Part shown: in pieces, positions 34,243-42,415 of the stretch | How positions within the stretch are numbered: position 1 is the stretch's first letter | How the letters are laid out: each line of letters opens with the position of its first letter | NCBI RefSeq assembly: GCF_030373445.1 | Contig: NZ_JAUCYU010000002.1 | Location: 310,001 to 374,000 of the forward strand | Direction of reading: 5' to 3' | From: Roseovarius sp. | Lineage (GTDB): Bacteria; Pseudomonadota; Alphaproteobacteria; Rhodobacterales; Rhodobacteraceae | DNA length: 64,000 nt | The notes under the pieces: generated by a model | Seen by the model: the letters and a program-made list of their open reading frames with translations, nothing else | Database searches by the model: none | What the model was told of the DNA's origin: nothing | Program-made: the position numbers and the translations under genes

Positions 34243-34824
34243 TCAGGGGAGGCGCCAGTGGCGTGTGTCGGGGCGGGCGCGGCGCGAGGTCGGGTCGGGG
34301 GAGAGGGTCTCGACCGTCAGCCCGGCGACCTGTTGCAGGGCCTGGCGGATGCGCGGGATCTCGGGGGCGTCGCGGTGGAGGGCGGCGAGCTCGGTGAGGT
34401 TGCCCTTGGCGTCGAGCGTGTAGAAATGGACGAACCTGTTGGCCTCCGGACCGCCGGGCCGGCGCGCGCCGCCCCGGTCGGAGGGGCCGAGGAATTCGCC
34501 CGCCGGGTGGCCGGGGGTGAGCGGGATGGTGCGGGTGCCGAACACCGTGGGCAGGATGAGCGCGTCGGGGCGGACCGTGAGCATGGGACTGCGCCAGGCA
34601 TTGAGGAAAGCCAGGCCGAGCGCCACGGCGCCGAGAAAGCCCGCGAGGACGAGGAGATTGGTTGTCAGGTCGAAGCCCGCGCCGGCGAAGAGGGCGAAGC
34701 CCAGCCCGGCGCAGGCGGCGGCGATGATCAGCACGCCCATCGCGGCGAGGAGCGGGCCATCGGGTCGTCTGAAGTCGGCTGTCTGCACGGGGGCGCCTTT
34801 CCAGCGGGTGATCCAGCCTAGCAA
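34243..34824 (-). CDS. Hypothetical two-helix membrane protein
   Basis: A 193-aa protein with two adjacent N-terminal helices (about residues 26-50 and 53-76) and a C-terminal soluble domain. The soluble part reads MLTVRPDALILPTVFGTRTIPLTP then NRFVHFYTLDAKGNLTELAALHRDAPE, a pattern of alternating strands compatible with a PH-like domain. No named family is recognised. It is preceded on its own strand by AT-richer sequence and lies next to the 11-bp array. Confidence 0.6.
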   Translation of the reverse strand: MLGWITRWKGAPVQTADFRRPDGPLLAAMGVLIIAAACAGLGFALFAGAGFDLTTNLLVLAGFLGAVALGLAFLNAWRSPMLTVRPDALILPTVFGTRTIPLTPGHPAGEFLGPSDRGGARRPGGPEANRFVHFYTLDAKGNLTELAALHRDAPEIPRIRQALQQVAGLTVETLSPDPTSRRARPDTRHWRLP

Positions 34825-34970
34825 GCGGGCGGAGATCGGCCAACGGAAAAGGGGGGTGCGCTTGCCATCCAGCCCATTGCATTTCGTGTTGTGGGCGAGG
34901 ACGACGTGTCAGAGGGCAACGACCGCTTCGAGCCCAGATTAACCAATGCAGATGTACACGAGAACGTCTG

Positions 34971-35417
34971 CTAACCGAATGGATCGGCTGTCATGCCAAC
35001 TCCAGTATCGTCTTTCTCGTAAAAGATTCCGTAGTAACAATCCGATCCAACAATCCGGTCATTGCCAAAGACGGTTGATAAGGTCACTTCACACACCTTG
35101 TCTCCTGTGGATGCTCTGTAGAACCGCCTGATGTAGTGGTTCGGATAAACTTCCTCGAAGCTTCCTGCTGGCGAAATTTCAGACATGCACTGACTGAGCT
35201 GTTCCCGAATCTCAAGATCTTTGTTGACTAGGTTCAAAGTATTGCGCGACGGAGAGCACCATCTCGCCGGGCGTTCGATTTTGCGAAGCACCGAAGCCAT
35301 TTCTTCTATTCTACGATGGGCGGAATCTGGCCAAGTGAAACGGTCGCTGCTTCTGAAATCCCATATCAGTAGGCCGGCTACGGAAAGAACCCCAAGGCTT
35401 ATCAGCATGCGTTTCAA
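34971..35417 (-). CDS. Low-GC orphan protein with N-terminal anchor
   Basis: A 148-aa protein with an N-terminal hydrophobic segment (MKRMLISLGVLSVAGLLIW) and four cysteines in the exported part (WCSPS, QCMSE, VCEVT, DCYYG), suggesting a periplasmic disulfide-bonded domain. No family is recognised. The gene and its flanks (about 34860-35520) are clearly lower in GC than the rest of the window, with codon use unlike its neighbours, so it may be a recent acquisition. Confidence 0.6.
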   Translation of the reverse strand: MKRMLISLGVLSVAGLLIWDFRSSDRFTWPDSAHRRIEEMASVLRKIERPARWCSPSRNTLNLVNKDLEIREQLSQCMSEISPAGSFEEVYPNHYIRRFYRASTGDKVCEVTLSTVFGNDRIVGSDCYYGIFYEKDDTGVGMTADPFG

Positions 35418-35754
35418 TGTTTTTCCTTCACGCGCGACGCTGTATTGCTCTGCCAGCTTTTAGATTAGCGTCACAAAATCTGTCAGATTTCAATGACTGC
35501 TAAAAAATCCACATCGGTCGTCTTATCGGCGGCAGTGAACGGCAGCTCGGACTACAACACGGAATGCAAAGGGCTGCGCTTGCCATGGCGGGTTCGGAGC
35601 GGGTATCATCGCGGCACCAGAAACAGGTGAGGCCGGTGCGGTTGGCCCGGCCCCCGCGAAGCGGGTCCTTTCGCGCACCGGCGGTCCGGTTGTCGCGTCC
35701 CATGGTCCAGGCGCTTGCGCATGTCGCGCAGGCGGAGTGACAAGGACTTGCGAC
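35418..35754. other. Gap upstream of the VOC gene
   Basis: A 337-base stretch without a convincing gene. Its left half is AT-rich and continues the low-GC patch; a rightward 46-codon reading frame starts at 35493 (MTAKKSTSVVLSA...) but has no ribosome site or known family. The right half returns to high GC. Confidence 0.35.
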
Positions 35755-36177
35755 ATGCAACAGCAGATTTCTGTAATCACCCTCGGCATCGGCGACCGCG
35801 AGAGGTCGAAGCGGTTCTACCGGGAGGGTTTCGGCTGGCAGCCGGTTTTTGAGAACGCGGAGATCGCATTCTACCAGATGAACGGGTTCGTTTTCGGGAC
35901 GTGGCTGAGGGCGGCGCTGGAGGAGGATGTGCGGCATGGCGGGCTGGCCACGCCGGGGGCGGTGACGCTGGCCCATAACGTGGGGGACGCGGCGGAGGTA
36001 GGGCCGCTGATGGCGCGGCTGGCGGCGGCCGGGGCGCGGGTGCTGCGGGAGGCGGATGCGCCGCCGCAGGGCGGGGTGAGGGGCTATGTCGCCGATCCGG
36101 ACGGGCATACCTGGGAGATCGCGTGGAACCCGGCCTGGCCGATCGACGCGGCGGGGCATGTGACGTTCGGCGTGTAG
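35755..36177 (+). CDS. VOC (glyoxalase/bleomycin resistance) family protein
   Basis: A 140-aa protein with two beta-alpha-beta-beta-beta modules of the vicinal oxygen chelate fold: ISVITLGIGDRERSKRFYREGFGW at the N-terminus and GAVTLAHNV followed by VLREADAPPQGG and the closing GYVADPDGHTWEIAWNP. The metal ligands of true glyoxalase I are only partly present, so the reaction is not known. The start at 35755 follows CAAGGA. Confidence 0.8.
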   Translation: MQQQISVITLGIGDRERSKRFYREGFGWQPVFENAEIAFYQMNGFVFGTWLRAALEEDVRHGGLATPGAVTLAHNVGDAAEVGPLMARLAAAGARVLREADAPPQGGVRGYVADPDGHTWEIAWNPAWPIDAAGHVTFGV

Positions 36178-36376
36178 GGGGAGCGGCCGGTTGAGCGTGG
36201 CCCCCGCGCCTCGTTCGCTGGCCGGCAGGCGGTTGCAGGCAATCGCCGAGAGGCGGGCCGCCCCGACGGTCCGGCGATGCGGCGGATGGACGCCATCAGT
36301 GGCGTTGGTTCGCCGCGCCTCTCCGGTACAACGGAATGAGCGCTATATCCGGCCTGTCCTGGACGGCATAGCCACG

Positions 36377-36405
36377 AAAAAGGGCCGCGCCTGGTGGCGC
36401 GGCCC
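36377..36405 (-). terminator. Terminator of rpsF-rpsR-rplI
   Basis: On the minus strand GGGCCGCGCC-ACCA-GGCGCGGCCC is followed by TTTTTCG, 24 bases after the rplI stop. Confidence 0.88.
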
Positions 36406-36428
36406 CTGATCCTTGCAAGGCGGGAGGC

Positions 36429-37067
36429 TTACTTGTCCTCGTCGTCGCCCTGGGCGTCTTCCTCGGGAAGCACGTCTTCGACCGCGTCGGCGAGGTCTTC
36501 ATCGTCGGAAGCGGCGGAGCCGATATCGTCGAAGAGTTCCGCGATCTCGTAATCGGCGGCTTCCTCTTCCTCGGCGGCGACTTCCTGGATGGTCTTGCCG
36601 GAGGCCTGAAGCTCGGCCTCTTCCGTCGAGCGGGCGACGTTGACCTTGATGATCACCTCAACCTCGGGGTGGAGGGTGATCATGACCTCGTGCAGGCCGA
36701 GCTCCTTGATCGGGCCGCCCATGGCGACCTGCTTGCGGTCGATCGAGAAGCCTTCCTCGCAGACGGCGTCGGCGGCGTCACGGGTGGTGACGGAGCCGTA
36801 GAGCGCGCCGGAATCGGAGGCCTGGCGAATCACGACGAACTGTTTGCCGTCGAGGGTTTCGGCCAGTTTCTCGGCTTCCTTGCGGGTTTCGAGGTTGCGG
36901 GCCTCGAGCTGGGCCTTCTGGCCTTCGAACTGGGCGATGTTGGCCTCGGAGGCCGTCAGCGCCTTTTTCTGGGGCAGGAGGTAGTTGCGGGCGAAGCCCG
37001 GTTTCACGTCGACGACTTCGCCCATCTGGCCAAGCTTGGCGACACGTTCGAGAAGGATGACTTGCAT
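36429..37067 (-). CDS. rplI: 50S ribosomal protein L9
   Basis: A 212-aa protein; the N-terminal RNA-binding domain with [32 protein letters not shown] is canonical, the connecting helix follows, and the C-terminal domain ends near residue 150. The last about 55 residues are an acidic tail ([16 protein letters not shown] onwards), longer than E. coli L9 (149 aa) but of a kind seen in other Rhodobacteraceae. Third gene of the rpsF-rpsR-rplI operon, 12 bases after rpsR. Confidence 0.97.
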   Translation of the reverse strand: MQVILLERVAKLGQMGEVVDVKPGFARNYLLPQKKALTASEANIAQFEGQKAQLEARNLETRKEAEKLAETLDGKQFVVIRQASDSGALYGSVTTRDAADAVCEEGFSIDRKQVAMGGPIKELGLHEVMITLHPEVEVIIKVNVARSTEEAELQASGKTIQEVAAEEEEAADYEIAELFDDIGSAASDDEDLADAVEDVLPEEDAQGDDEDK

Positions 37068-37079
37068 TGGTATTCCTCC

Positions 37080-37307
37080 TTACTTCACGGCGTAGGGCAG
37101 GAGCGCGAGGAAGCGGGCGCGCTTGATGGCGCGGGCCAGTTCACGCTGCTTCTTCGCCGAGACGGCGGTGATGCGCGAGGGCACGATCTTGCCGCGCTCG
37201 GAGATGTAGCGCTGCAGGAGACGGGTGTCCTTGTAGTCGATCTTGGGTGCATTCTCGCCCGAGAAGGGGCAGACCTTGCGGCGGCGGAAAAACGGTTTTG
37301 CAGCCAT
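37080..37307 (-). CDS. rpsR: 30S ribosomal protein S18
   Basis: A 75-aa ribosomal protein with the family pattern [16 protein letters not shown] at the N-terminus, [19 protein letters not shown] and [20 protein letters not shown]. It lacks any zinc-binding extra Cys. It sits between rpsF (28 bases upstream) and rplI (12 bases downstream) as in most bacteria. Confidence 0.98.
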   Translation of the reverse strand: MAAKPFFRRRKVCPFSGENAPKIDYKDTRLLQRYISERGKIVPSRITAVSAKKQRELARAIKRARFLALLPYAVK

Positions 37308-37335
37308 GGTTTAGTGTCCTTTCTTCAAGCTGGGA

Positions 37336-37689
37336 TCAACGACGCTCGCGGCGGTCGCCGCGGTCTTCTTTCTTCTGCATCTGGATCGACGGGCCTTCTT
37401 CGTGGTCGTCGACCTTGATGGTCAGAACGCGCATGACGTCGTCATGCAGGCGCATCAGGCGCTCCATCTCGTGAACGGCCGGTGCCGGGGCATCGGTCTT
37501 GAGAAAGGCGTAGTGGCCCTTGCGGTTCTTGTTGATCTTGTAGGCCATCGTCTTGACGCCCCAGTACTCGCTGTCGACGACCTTGCCGCCGTTGTCCGCG
37601 AGGACGGTGCTGAAATGTTCGACGAGACCCTCGGCCTGGGTATTGGACAGGTCCTGGCGCGAGATGAATACATGCTCGTAAAGCGGCAT
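37336..37689 (-). CDS. rpsF: 30S ribosomal protein S6
   Basis: A 117-aa protein: MPLYEHVFISRQDLSN at the start, GGKVVDSEYWGVKTMAYKINKN and MERLMRLHDDVMRVLTIKVDDHE are S6 signatures. The C-terminus KKEDRGDRRERR is basic instead of the acidic Glu tail that RimK modifies in E. coli. The start follows GTGGAGCT on the minus strand. It heads the rpsF-rpsR-rplI operon. Confidence 0.97.
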   Translation of the reverse strand: MPLYEHVFISRQDLSNTQAEGLVEHFSTVLADNGGKVVDSEYWGVKTMAYKINKNRKGHYAFLKTDAPAPAVHEMERLMRLHDDVMRVLTIKVDDHEEGPSIQMQKKEDRGDRRERR

Positions 37690-37797
37690 GTGAGCTCCAC
37701 TTCTATCTGGGCGCATTTCAAAGGCGGGCCTTTTCATCCTTTCGCGGCCCGTCCACGAGAGACTGCGCGGTTCATGCGTGATGCGAAAGGAATGCGG

Positions 37798-37826
37798 CCT
37801 ATACGACGGATCGGCGGGCTTGGCAA
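37798..37826 (-). promoter_or_regulatory. Sigma70 promoter of rpsF operon
   Basis: On the minus strand TTGCCA (37826-37821), a 17-base spacer, and TATAGG (37803-37798), with a 108-base leader before rpsF. Confidence 0.65.
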
Positions 37827-37930
37827 GCGCCGGAGGGCGTGCCGGGATTTTGCCCACGCGCCGCCCCATTGATGGCGCCTTTGCGGGGCAGGGTGGGGCG
37901 CAACGAAGACCCAGCGAAGGACCTGCCGCG

Positions 37931-38431
37931 ATGACTGCCCTGCCCGATACCATGACCCAGTTCCAGGCCCATGAGCGCCGCACCGCGCAGCGCGAGCCGG
38001 TGGAGATGGCGGAGGGGCCGGGCGTGCTGGCCGGGCGGGTGGCGATGGCCGGGACCGCGATGGCGCTCGTGCTGGCGGGGGTGGGCATCTGGATGTTCCC
38101 GGCGCCGGACCACGCGGTGACGCTGGTCAAGCTGGGCGCGTCGCTGGGGATGATAGGTTTCGGCGCGGTCCTGCTGGCGGCGCTGGGCGCGCGGCAGGAG
38201 ATGGCGCGGGTCGAGGTCGACACGCAGCGCGACGAGATCCGGACCTATGACCGGGAGTTGCGCGGGCAGGTGTACCTGACCGGGCGCTACCGGATGTCGG
38301 AGTTTGCCGAGATCCGCCTGAACAACCGCACCTTCTTTGCGCGGGACACGGCCGGGCAACTCGTGGTGACCGTTCCGGTCCGGGGCCGGCGGCAGGAGCA
38401 GGCGCTGCGCCGGGCGCTGGCGCTGGCCTGA
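37931..38431 (+). CDS. Hypothetical membrane protein with PH-like tail
   Basis: A 166-aa protein with two adjacent helices (about residues 35-56 and 65-85) and a C-terminal domain of alternating strands: VEVDTQRDEIRTYDRELRG, AEIRLNNRTFFARDTAGQLVV, VTVPVRGRR. The topology (short hairpin of helices then soluble beta-rich domain) resembles that of the protein at 34243-34824. Family unknown. It is divergent from the rpsF operon, with about 240 bases between starts. Confidence 0.65.
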   Translation: MTALPDTMTQFQAHERRTAQREPVEMAEGPGVLAGRVAMAGTAMALVLAGVGIWMFPAPDHAVTLVKLGASLGMIGFGAVLLAALGARQEMARVEVDTQRDEIRTYDRELRGQVYLTGRYRMSEFAEIRLNNRTFFARDTAGQLVVTVPVRGRRQEQALRRALALA

Positions 38432-38466
38432 GCGGGCGGGTTGCGGGCCGGTTTGGGTGTAAGGGG

Positions 38467-38489
38467 TCGAAATCTTCAAAAGATTTCGA
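38467..38489. repeat. Perfect 10-bp hairpin
   Basis: TCGAAATCTT-CAA-AAGATTTCGA lies 36 bases after the preceding gene; it resembles the AAATTT-type hairpins at 39903-39970. Confidence 0.65.
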
Positions 38490-38574
38490 TCCGCCTTCTT
38501 TTCGGAAACCATTGCAAAAGGGGAGCCGTTCACAACTTGCAGCCCCCTGGGACCCCGCCAATGATCAGGCTCTG

Positions 38575-38994
38575 TCATTCCTTGAAGTAAGCGAAAAGAG
38601 AAAGAAAGAGAGCGACGAGAACAGATTGAACCAAAATGAATGTGTATCCTCCCCGGTAAGCGCCAATTGCGACCATAACCACTATGAAAAAGGTCACCAG
38701 CGCTACGGCCGAGAGGAGCAAAAGAACCCGGCTTTCACGATTGATTCTGCGAATTCTTGCCCACCTCGCGATTGTCGGCAAGGAAATGAACGTCCAAAAG
38801 AAGTTGTAGAAGTCATAAGGCGGGCGGCTAAAAAAACCAACAGAATAGAACATCAAGAACACAGCAGCAGTTAACGCCAACACAAGGAGTGCCGTTCTAA
38901 TCGACGACCCCATGAGCATTAACGAAAAGCCGTGCTTTTGGTATGCTGCGTCTACACTTAACCGGGTCGCTTCGACAATCTTGTTGCCCTGCAC
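38575..38994 (-). CDS. Low-GC orphan membrane protein
   Basis: A 139-aa protein with about three to four hydrophobic helices (near residues 33-53, 60-75, 88-110 and 115-135) and an N-terminal amphipathic part. No family is recognised. The gene and its flanks (about 38520-39230) are low in GC relative to the window and codon use is unlike neighbours, similar to the orphan at 34971-35417. The start at 38994 is one of several in-frame Met choices. Confidence 0.55.
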   Translation of the reverse strand: MQGNKIVEATRLSVDAAYQKHGFSLMLMGSSIRTALLVLALTAAVFLMFYSVGFFSRPPYDFYNFFWTFISLPTIARWARIRRINRESRVLLLLSAVALVTFFIVVMVAIGAYRGGYTFILVQSVLVALFLSLFAYFKE

Positions 38995-39265
38995 GTTACC
39001 GCCTCCTCGTATTCGTCACGCTTTCCGTTACTTTCTTCACCCCGAATATCATTCAAAGAGACCTCGGCGAAGCATTGAGGAGTCTTGTGCCCACCTGCGA
39101 GCGTGGCGTGCGTTTGGCCGAGGTCGTTTTCAAGAAGGCGGCGTGCACAGGCTGAGTGTTCGTTTCTCCACACGATCTGTTGATTACCGACGGATTGATC
39201 GGTCGCGTACAGGGGTTACTCTGGGATGCACGACCGATATGACACATTGTAACAGGAGTTACGCG

Positions 39266-39838
39266 ATGAAGACGACACTGATGGCCGCAGCACTGGCCTT
39301 CGCGGCCACCGGCGCCGTTGCCGCCCCCGAGGCTTACACGCTGGATTCCAGCCACAGCCAGGTGGTGTTCAGCTACGAGCACCTCGGCTATTCCACGACC
39401 TACGGGATGTTCTCGGGCTTCGAGGGCGAGATCATGTTCGACCAGGAAGACCCGGCGAATTCTTCGGTGGAGGTGTCGATGCCCGTGCGCTCGATGCTGA
39501 CCGGCTGGGAGAAGCGGTTCGAGCATTTCATGTCGGACGATTTCTTCGGCGCGGCCGAGGGCGACATGATCACCTTTACCTCGACCGGGATCGAGGTGAC
39601 GGGCGAGGATACGGCGAAGATCACCGGCGACCTGACGATCGGCGACACGACGCAGGAAGTGGTTCTGGACGCGACGCTGAACCAGGCGGGCGAGCACCCG
39701 ATGCAGGGCAAGGCCTGGGCCGGGTTCGATGCCACGACCACGGTTCTGCGCTCGGATTTCGGGCTGGACAAGTTCGCGCCGGCGATCAGCGACGAGGTCC
39801 AGGTGATGATCTCGATCGAGGCCGGCAAGGCGGAGTGA
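39266..39838 (+). CDS. Periplasmic YceI-family protein
   Basis: A 190-aa exported lipocalin-like protein. Signal peptide MKTTLMAAALAFAATGAVA, then AYTLDSSHSQVVFSYEHLGY, the family start, followed by paired strands and the closing KFAPAISDEVQVMISIEA. YceI proteins bind isoprenoid-like ligands in the periplasm; the actual ligand is unknown. The start follows CAGGAG at 7 bases. A strong terminator comes 25 bases after the stop. A second YceI domain is fused to cytochrome b561 at 41033-42256. Confidence 0.9.
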   Translation: MKTTLMAAALAFAATGAVAAPEAYTLDSSHSQVVFSYEHLGYSTTYGMFSGFEGEIMFDQEDPANSSVEVSMPVRSMLTGWEKRFEHFMSDDFFGAAEGDMITFTSTGIEVTGEDTAKITGDLTIGDTTQEVVLDATLNQAGEHPMQGKAWAGFDATTTVLRSDFGLDKFAPAISDEVQVMISIEAGKAE

Positions 39839-39863
39839 GCCTTTCACGGTTTTGAGAATGGAG

Positions 39864-39893
39864 GGCCGCCGGGGAAACCTGGCGGCCTTTTTT
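39864..39893 (+). terminator. Terminator of yceI
   Basis: GGCCGCC...GGCGGCC with a GGGGAAACCT loop, followed by six T. Confidence 0.85.
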
Positions 39894-39902
39894 GTCGGTG
39901 GC

Positions 39903-39970
39903 GGAAATTTGCAAATTTCCGTCTCGGAAAACTGGAGTTTTCCGGCCCGTTTTCTTCGAAGAGAACGGGC
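39903..39970. repeat. Cluster of three consecutive hairpins
   Basis: GGAAATTTG-CAAATTTCC (39903-39920, perfect), CGGAAAACT-GG-AGTTTTCCG (39925-39944, perfect 9-bp arms) and GCCCGTT...AACGGGC with inner TTCGAA (39945-39970) follow one another with gaps of four and zero bases. They lie between convergent yceI and the DUF389 gene. Confidence 0.85.
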
Positions 39971-39976
39971 TGTCGG

Positions 39977-40999
39977 CTAGCCCGTCACCGGCGTTCTGAG
40001 CCAGAGCAGCACCGCCAGGGCGATCAGCAGGCCCAGCCAGATGCCGCCGTTGACCAGCGTGGAGCGGCGGGCCTGTTTCTTCTCGAACCATGTGCGGGGC
40101 GTGATGCCGCGGGAGAGCATGACGACCTGGGCCGCGAGGTTGACGCAGGCGACGTTGACGCAGAGCAGGAGAAGGGCGCCGAGAGCGTAGGCGGGCAGGC
40201 CCGCGCCGAGGAAGAGGCCGATGGCGGCGGTGGGGGGCAGGAGCGCCACGGCAACCATCACGCCGACAAGCGCCGAGGAGAGGCCGGTGACGAGCGAGAG
40301 CGCCGCGGCGGCGCCGGAGGCGAGCGCGATGGCCATGCCGTCGAAGCCCACCTGGGTTCGTGACAGGAGTTCCTTTGACGAGGCATCGACCGGCCAGACC
40401 GCGCCGATGAGCAGGCTGAGCCCGAGGGCCACGGCGATGCCGGCGGCGTTGGTGGTGATGGCGCGGGCCATGAGCTTGCCGTCGCCAAGCGCCACGCCCA
40501 CGGCCAGCGCGAGGTTGGGGCCGAGGAGCGGCGCGATGACCATGGCGCCCACGACGACGGCGACGTTGTCGGCGATCATGCCGAAGGCCGCGACGACCGT
40601 GGAGAGGACGACGAAGACGATGTAGTTGCGGTCGGTCTGGGCCTGTTTCCAGACGTTGTTGTAGATCTCCTCGCGCGACTGGCCGCCGCGGTTCTTGCGG
40701 GCGTCCTTCTTTTCGGCGTCTTCCTCTTCATCCTCCTCCTCTTTCTCGGGGAAGGGGATGGTGGTTTCGACCGGCAGGAGGGTGATGCGCCAGTCTTCCC
40801 GCCCGCCCATCAGCGATTGCAGGCGGTCGAGCAGGGCCTGGCGGTGGTCCTGGGTGGCGAGGATGTGGACGCAGACGTGATCGGCGTTGTGGAGGTCGGC
40901 CGTGGCCGTGGTGCTGAGCGCCTCGTGCTCTTCGGCCTGCCGGAGGATATCCGGCAGGGCGTCTTTCGGGGCGGAGACGATGATCTGGCGCAGGCTCAT
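39977..40999 (-). CDS. DUF389 family membrane protein
   Basis: A 340-aa protein with a soluble N-terminal domain (about residues 1-100, ending in an acidic EKEEEDEEED stretch) and six to eight helices from about residue 125. The DUF389 (TIGR00341-like) signatures GAMVIAPLLGPNLALAVG near residue 152 and LALASGAAAALSLVTGLSSALVGVMVA near residue 230 are present. Function is unknown; membership in a transporter-like family is inferred. It converges on yceI and is followed on its own strand by the b561-YceI gene upstream. Confidence 0.8.
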   Translation of the reverse strand: MSLRQIIVSAPKDALPDILRQAEEHEALSTTATADLHNADHVCVHILATQDHRQALLDRLQSLMGGREDWRITLLPVETTIPFPEKEEEDEEEDAEKKDARKNRGGQSREEIYNNVWKQAQTDRNYIVFVVLSTVVAAFGMIADNVAVVVGAMVIAPLLGPNLALAVGVALGDGKLMARAITTNAAGIAVALGLSLLIGAVWPVDASSKELLSRTQVGFDGMAIALASGAAAALSLVTGLSSALVGVMVAVALLPPTAAIGLFLGAGLPAYALGALLLLCVNVACVNLAAQVVMLSRGITPRTWFEKKQARRSTLVNGGIWLGLLIALAVLLWLRTPVTG

Positions 41000-41032
41000 G
41001 GCGCCAAGTGTTAGCGCAAGCCTGCGCCGGGG

Positions 41033-42256
41033 TCACGGGCGATTGGCGGTCAGGTCGAAGGTTATGTCGACGGTGAAGCCGAGGGTGCCTTCGTCCTTGG
41101 TGCCGAGGCCGATGTTGAAATCGCGCCGGTCGACGGAGAGGGTGCCGTTCGCCGATGCCGTGTCGCCGTCGATGGCGAGGGTGAAGGGCAGGGTGACGGG
41201 CACGGACTGGTCCTTGATGGTGAGGGTGCCGTCGGCGACGTGGCTGTCCCCTTCGGCGAGGATATCGGCGTCGAAGGTGGCGGTGGGGTGGGTTTCGGCG
41301 TCGAAATAGTCGGGGCCCATGGCCTGGTCGGTGACGGAGCCGAGGGTGAGGGAGGGGATGGAGACGGTGACGGTGACATCGCCGTGCTTGCCCTCGGCGT
41401 CGGATTCCTCGGAATAGGCGATCTCGGCCGTCCAGTCGGAGAAGGTGCCGGAGACGTCGGAGCCCATTTGCGACACGGAGATGTCGAGCGTGCCCTCCTG
41501 TACCTGCCAGTCGCTTTCGACAGCGGCGAGGGCCGGCCCGGTGGCCTGTGCGGGACCGTGGGAGAAAAGGCCGATGGCCGCGCCGCCGCCGATGGCCGCT
41601 GCCCAGACCGCCAGTGCCGTGACGAAGGGCAGGGCGTGGCCCGGTTGCCGGTCTGTGGGATTGGCCGTGGTGTGGCCGGGCAGCATGCGGCGCAGGGTGG
41701 CGTCGCGGTCGATGACATGGTGCTTGAGGGCGCCGAGCACGTGGAGGGTGATCGCGCAGATGAGCACCCATTGCAGGATGTAGTGGAGGGTGCCGCTGAT
41801 CTCGGCCACGCCTTCATCCTTGGGCACGAAGGGGAGGGACTGGCCGAAGGGCCACCAGATGGGGGCGAAGCCGGAGGTGGCGGCGTGGTGGACCCAGCCG
41901 GTCAGCGGGACGAGGACGAGGGAGCCGTAGAGCAGCCAGTGGATGGTGGACGCGAGCCACGCCTCGGCCGGCTTGTCGCCGTTGAGGAGCTTGGGGTGGG
42001 GCTGAATGATTGCCCAGAGTATGCGGAGGAGGGCCACGAAGAAGATGGCGACCCCCAGCGTCTTGTGCAGCGAGAAGAGGAGGGCGGCGCGGGCGGTATC
42101 GGCCTCGGTCGTGGCGATGTCGGGGTTGCGGACCGCGTGGGCGAGGTCGTTGGCGATCAGCCCGAGGGGGATGATGGTGAGGATGAGGAGCGCGGTGAGC
42201 CAGTGGAAGCCCTTGGCGATGGCGCCGTAGCTGTGGGTGGTGTTGGCGTAGGGCAT
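41033..42256 (-). CDS. Cytochrome b561 / YceI fusion protein
   Basis: A 407-aa two-domain protein. The N-terminal half (about residues 1-185) is a four-helix cytochrome b561 with heme-ligand histidines: GFHWLTAL (His18), SLHKTLGVA near residue 66, TIHWLLYG near residue 110 and ITLHVLGALKHH near residue 168. A further helix near 205-225 leads to a YceI lipocalin domain (from about residue 235, DWQVQEGTLDISVSQMG, ending GFTVDITFDLTANRP). Electron transfer to a lipophilic ligand such as a quinone is a reasonable inference but not shown. The start MPYANTTHSYGAIAKG fits the family. Confidence 0.88.
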   Translation of the reverse strand: MPYANTTHSYGAIAKGFHWLTALLILTIIPLGLIANDLAHAVRNPDIATTEADTARAALLFSLHKTLGVAIFFVALLRILWAIIQPHPKLLNGDKPAEAWLASTIHWLLYGSLVLVPLTGWVHHAATSGFAPIWWPFGQSLPFVPKDEGVAEISGTLHYILQWVLICAITLHVLGALKHHVIDRDATLRRMLPGHTTANPTDRQPGHALPFVTALAVWAAAIGGGAAIGLFSHGPAQATGPALAAVESDWQVQEGTLDISVSQMGSDVSGTFSDWTAEIAYSEESDAEGKHGDVTVTVSIPSLTLGSVTDQAMGPDYFDAETHPTATFDADILAEGDSHVADGTLTIKDQSVPVTLPFTLAIDGDTASANGTLSVDRRDFNIGLGTKDEGTLGFTVDITFDLTANRP

Positions 42257-42415
42257 GGGTGTCCGGTGTGTGTGGTTGGGTTGGGGCAGAGAGTAGACGT
42301 GCCGGGTGACAGCACAACAGGAATCGGCGCACAGTTCCGGTGCGCGGGGTGAGGGGCGTTGCCTCTGCCCGGCGGGCAAGGTATCGGGGGGCACGAGTTG
42401 GAGGGGACTGAGCAT

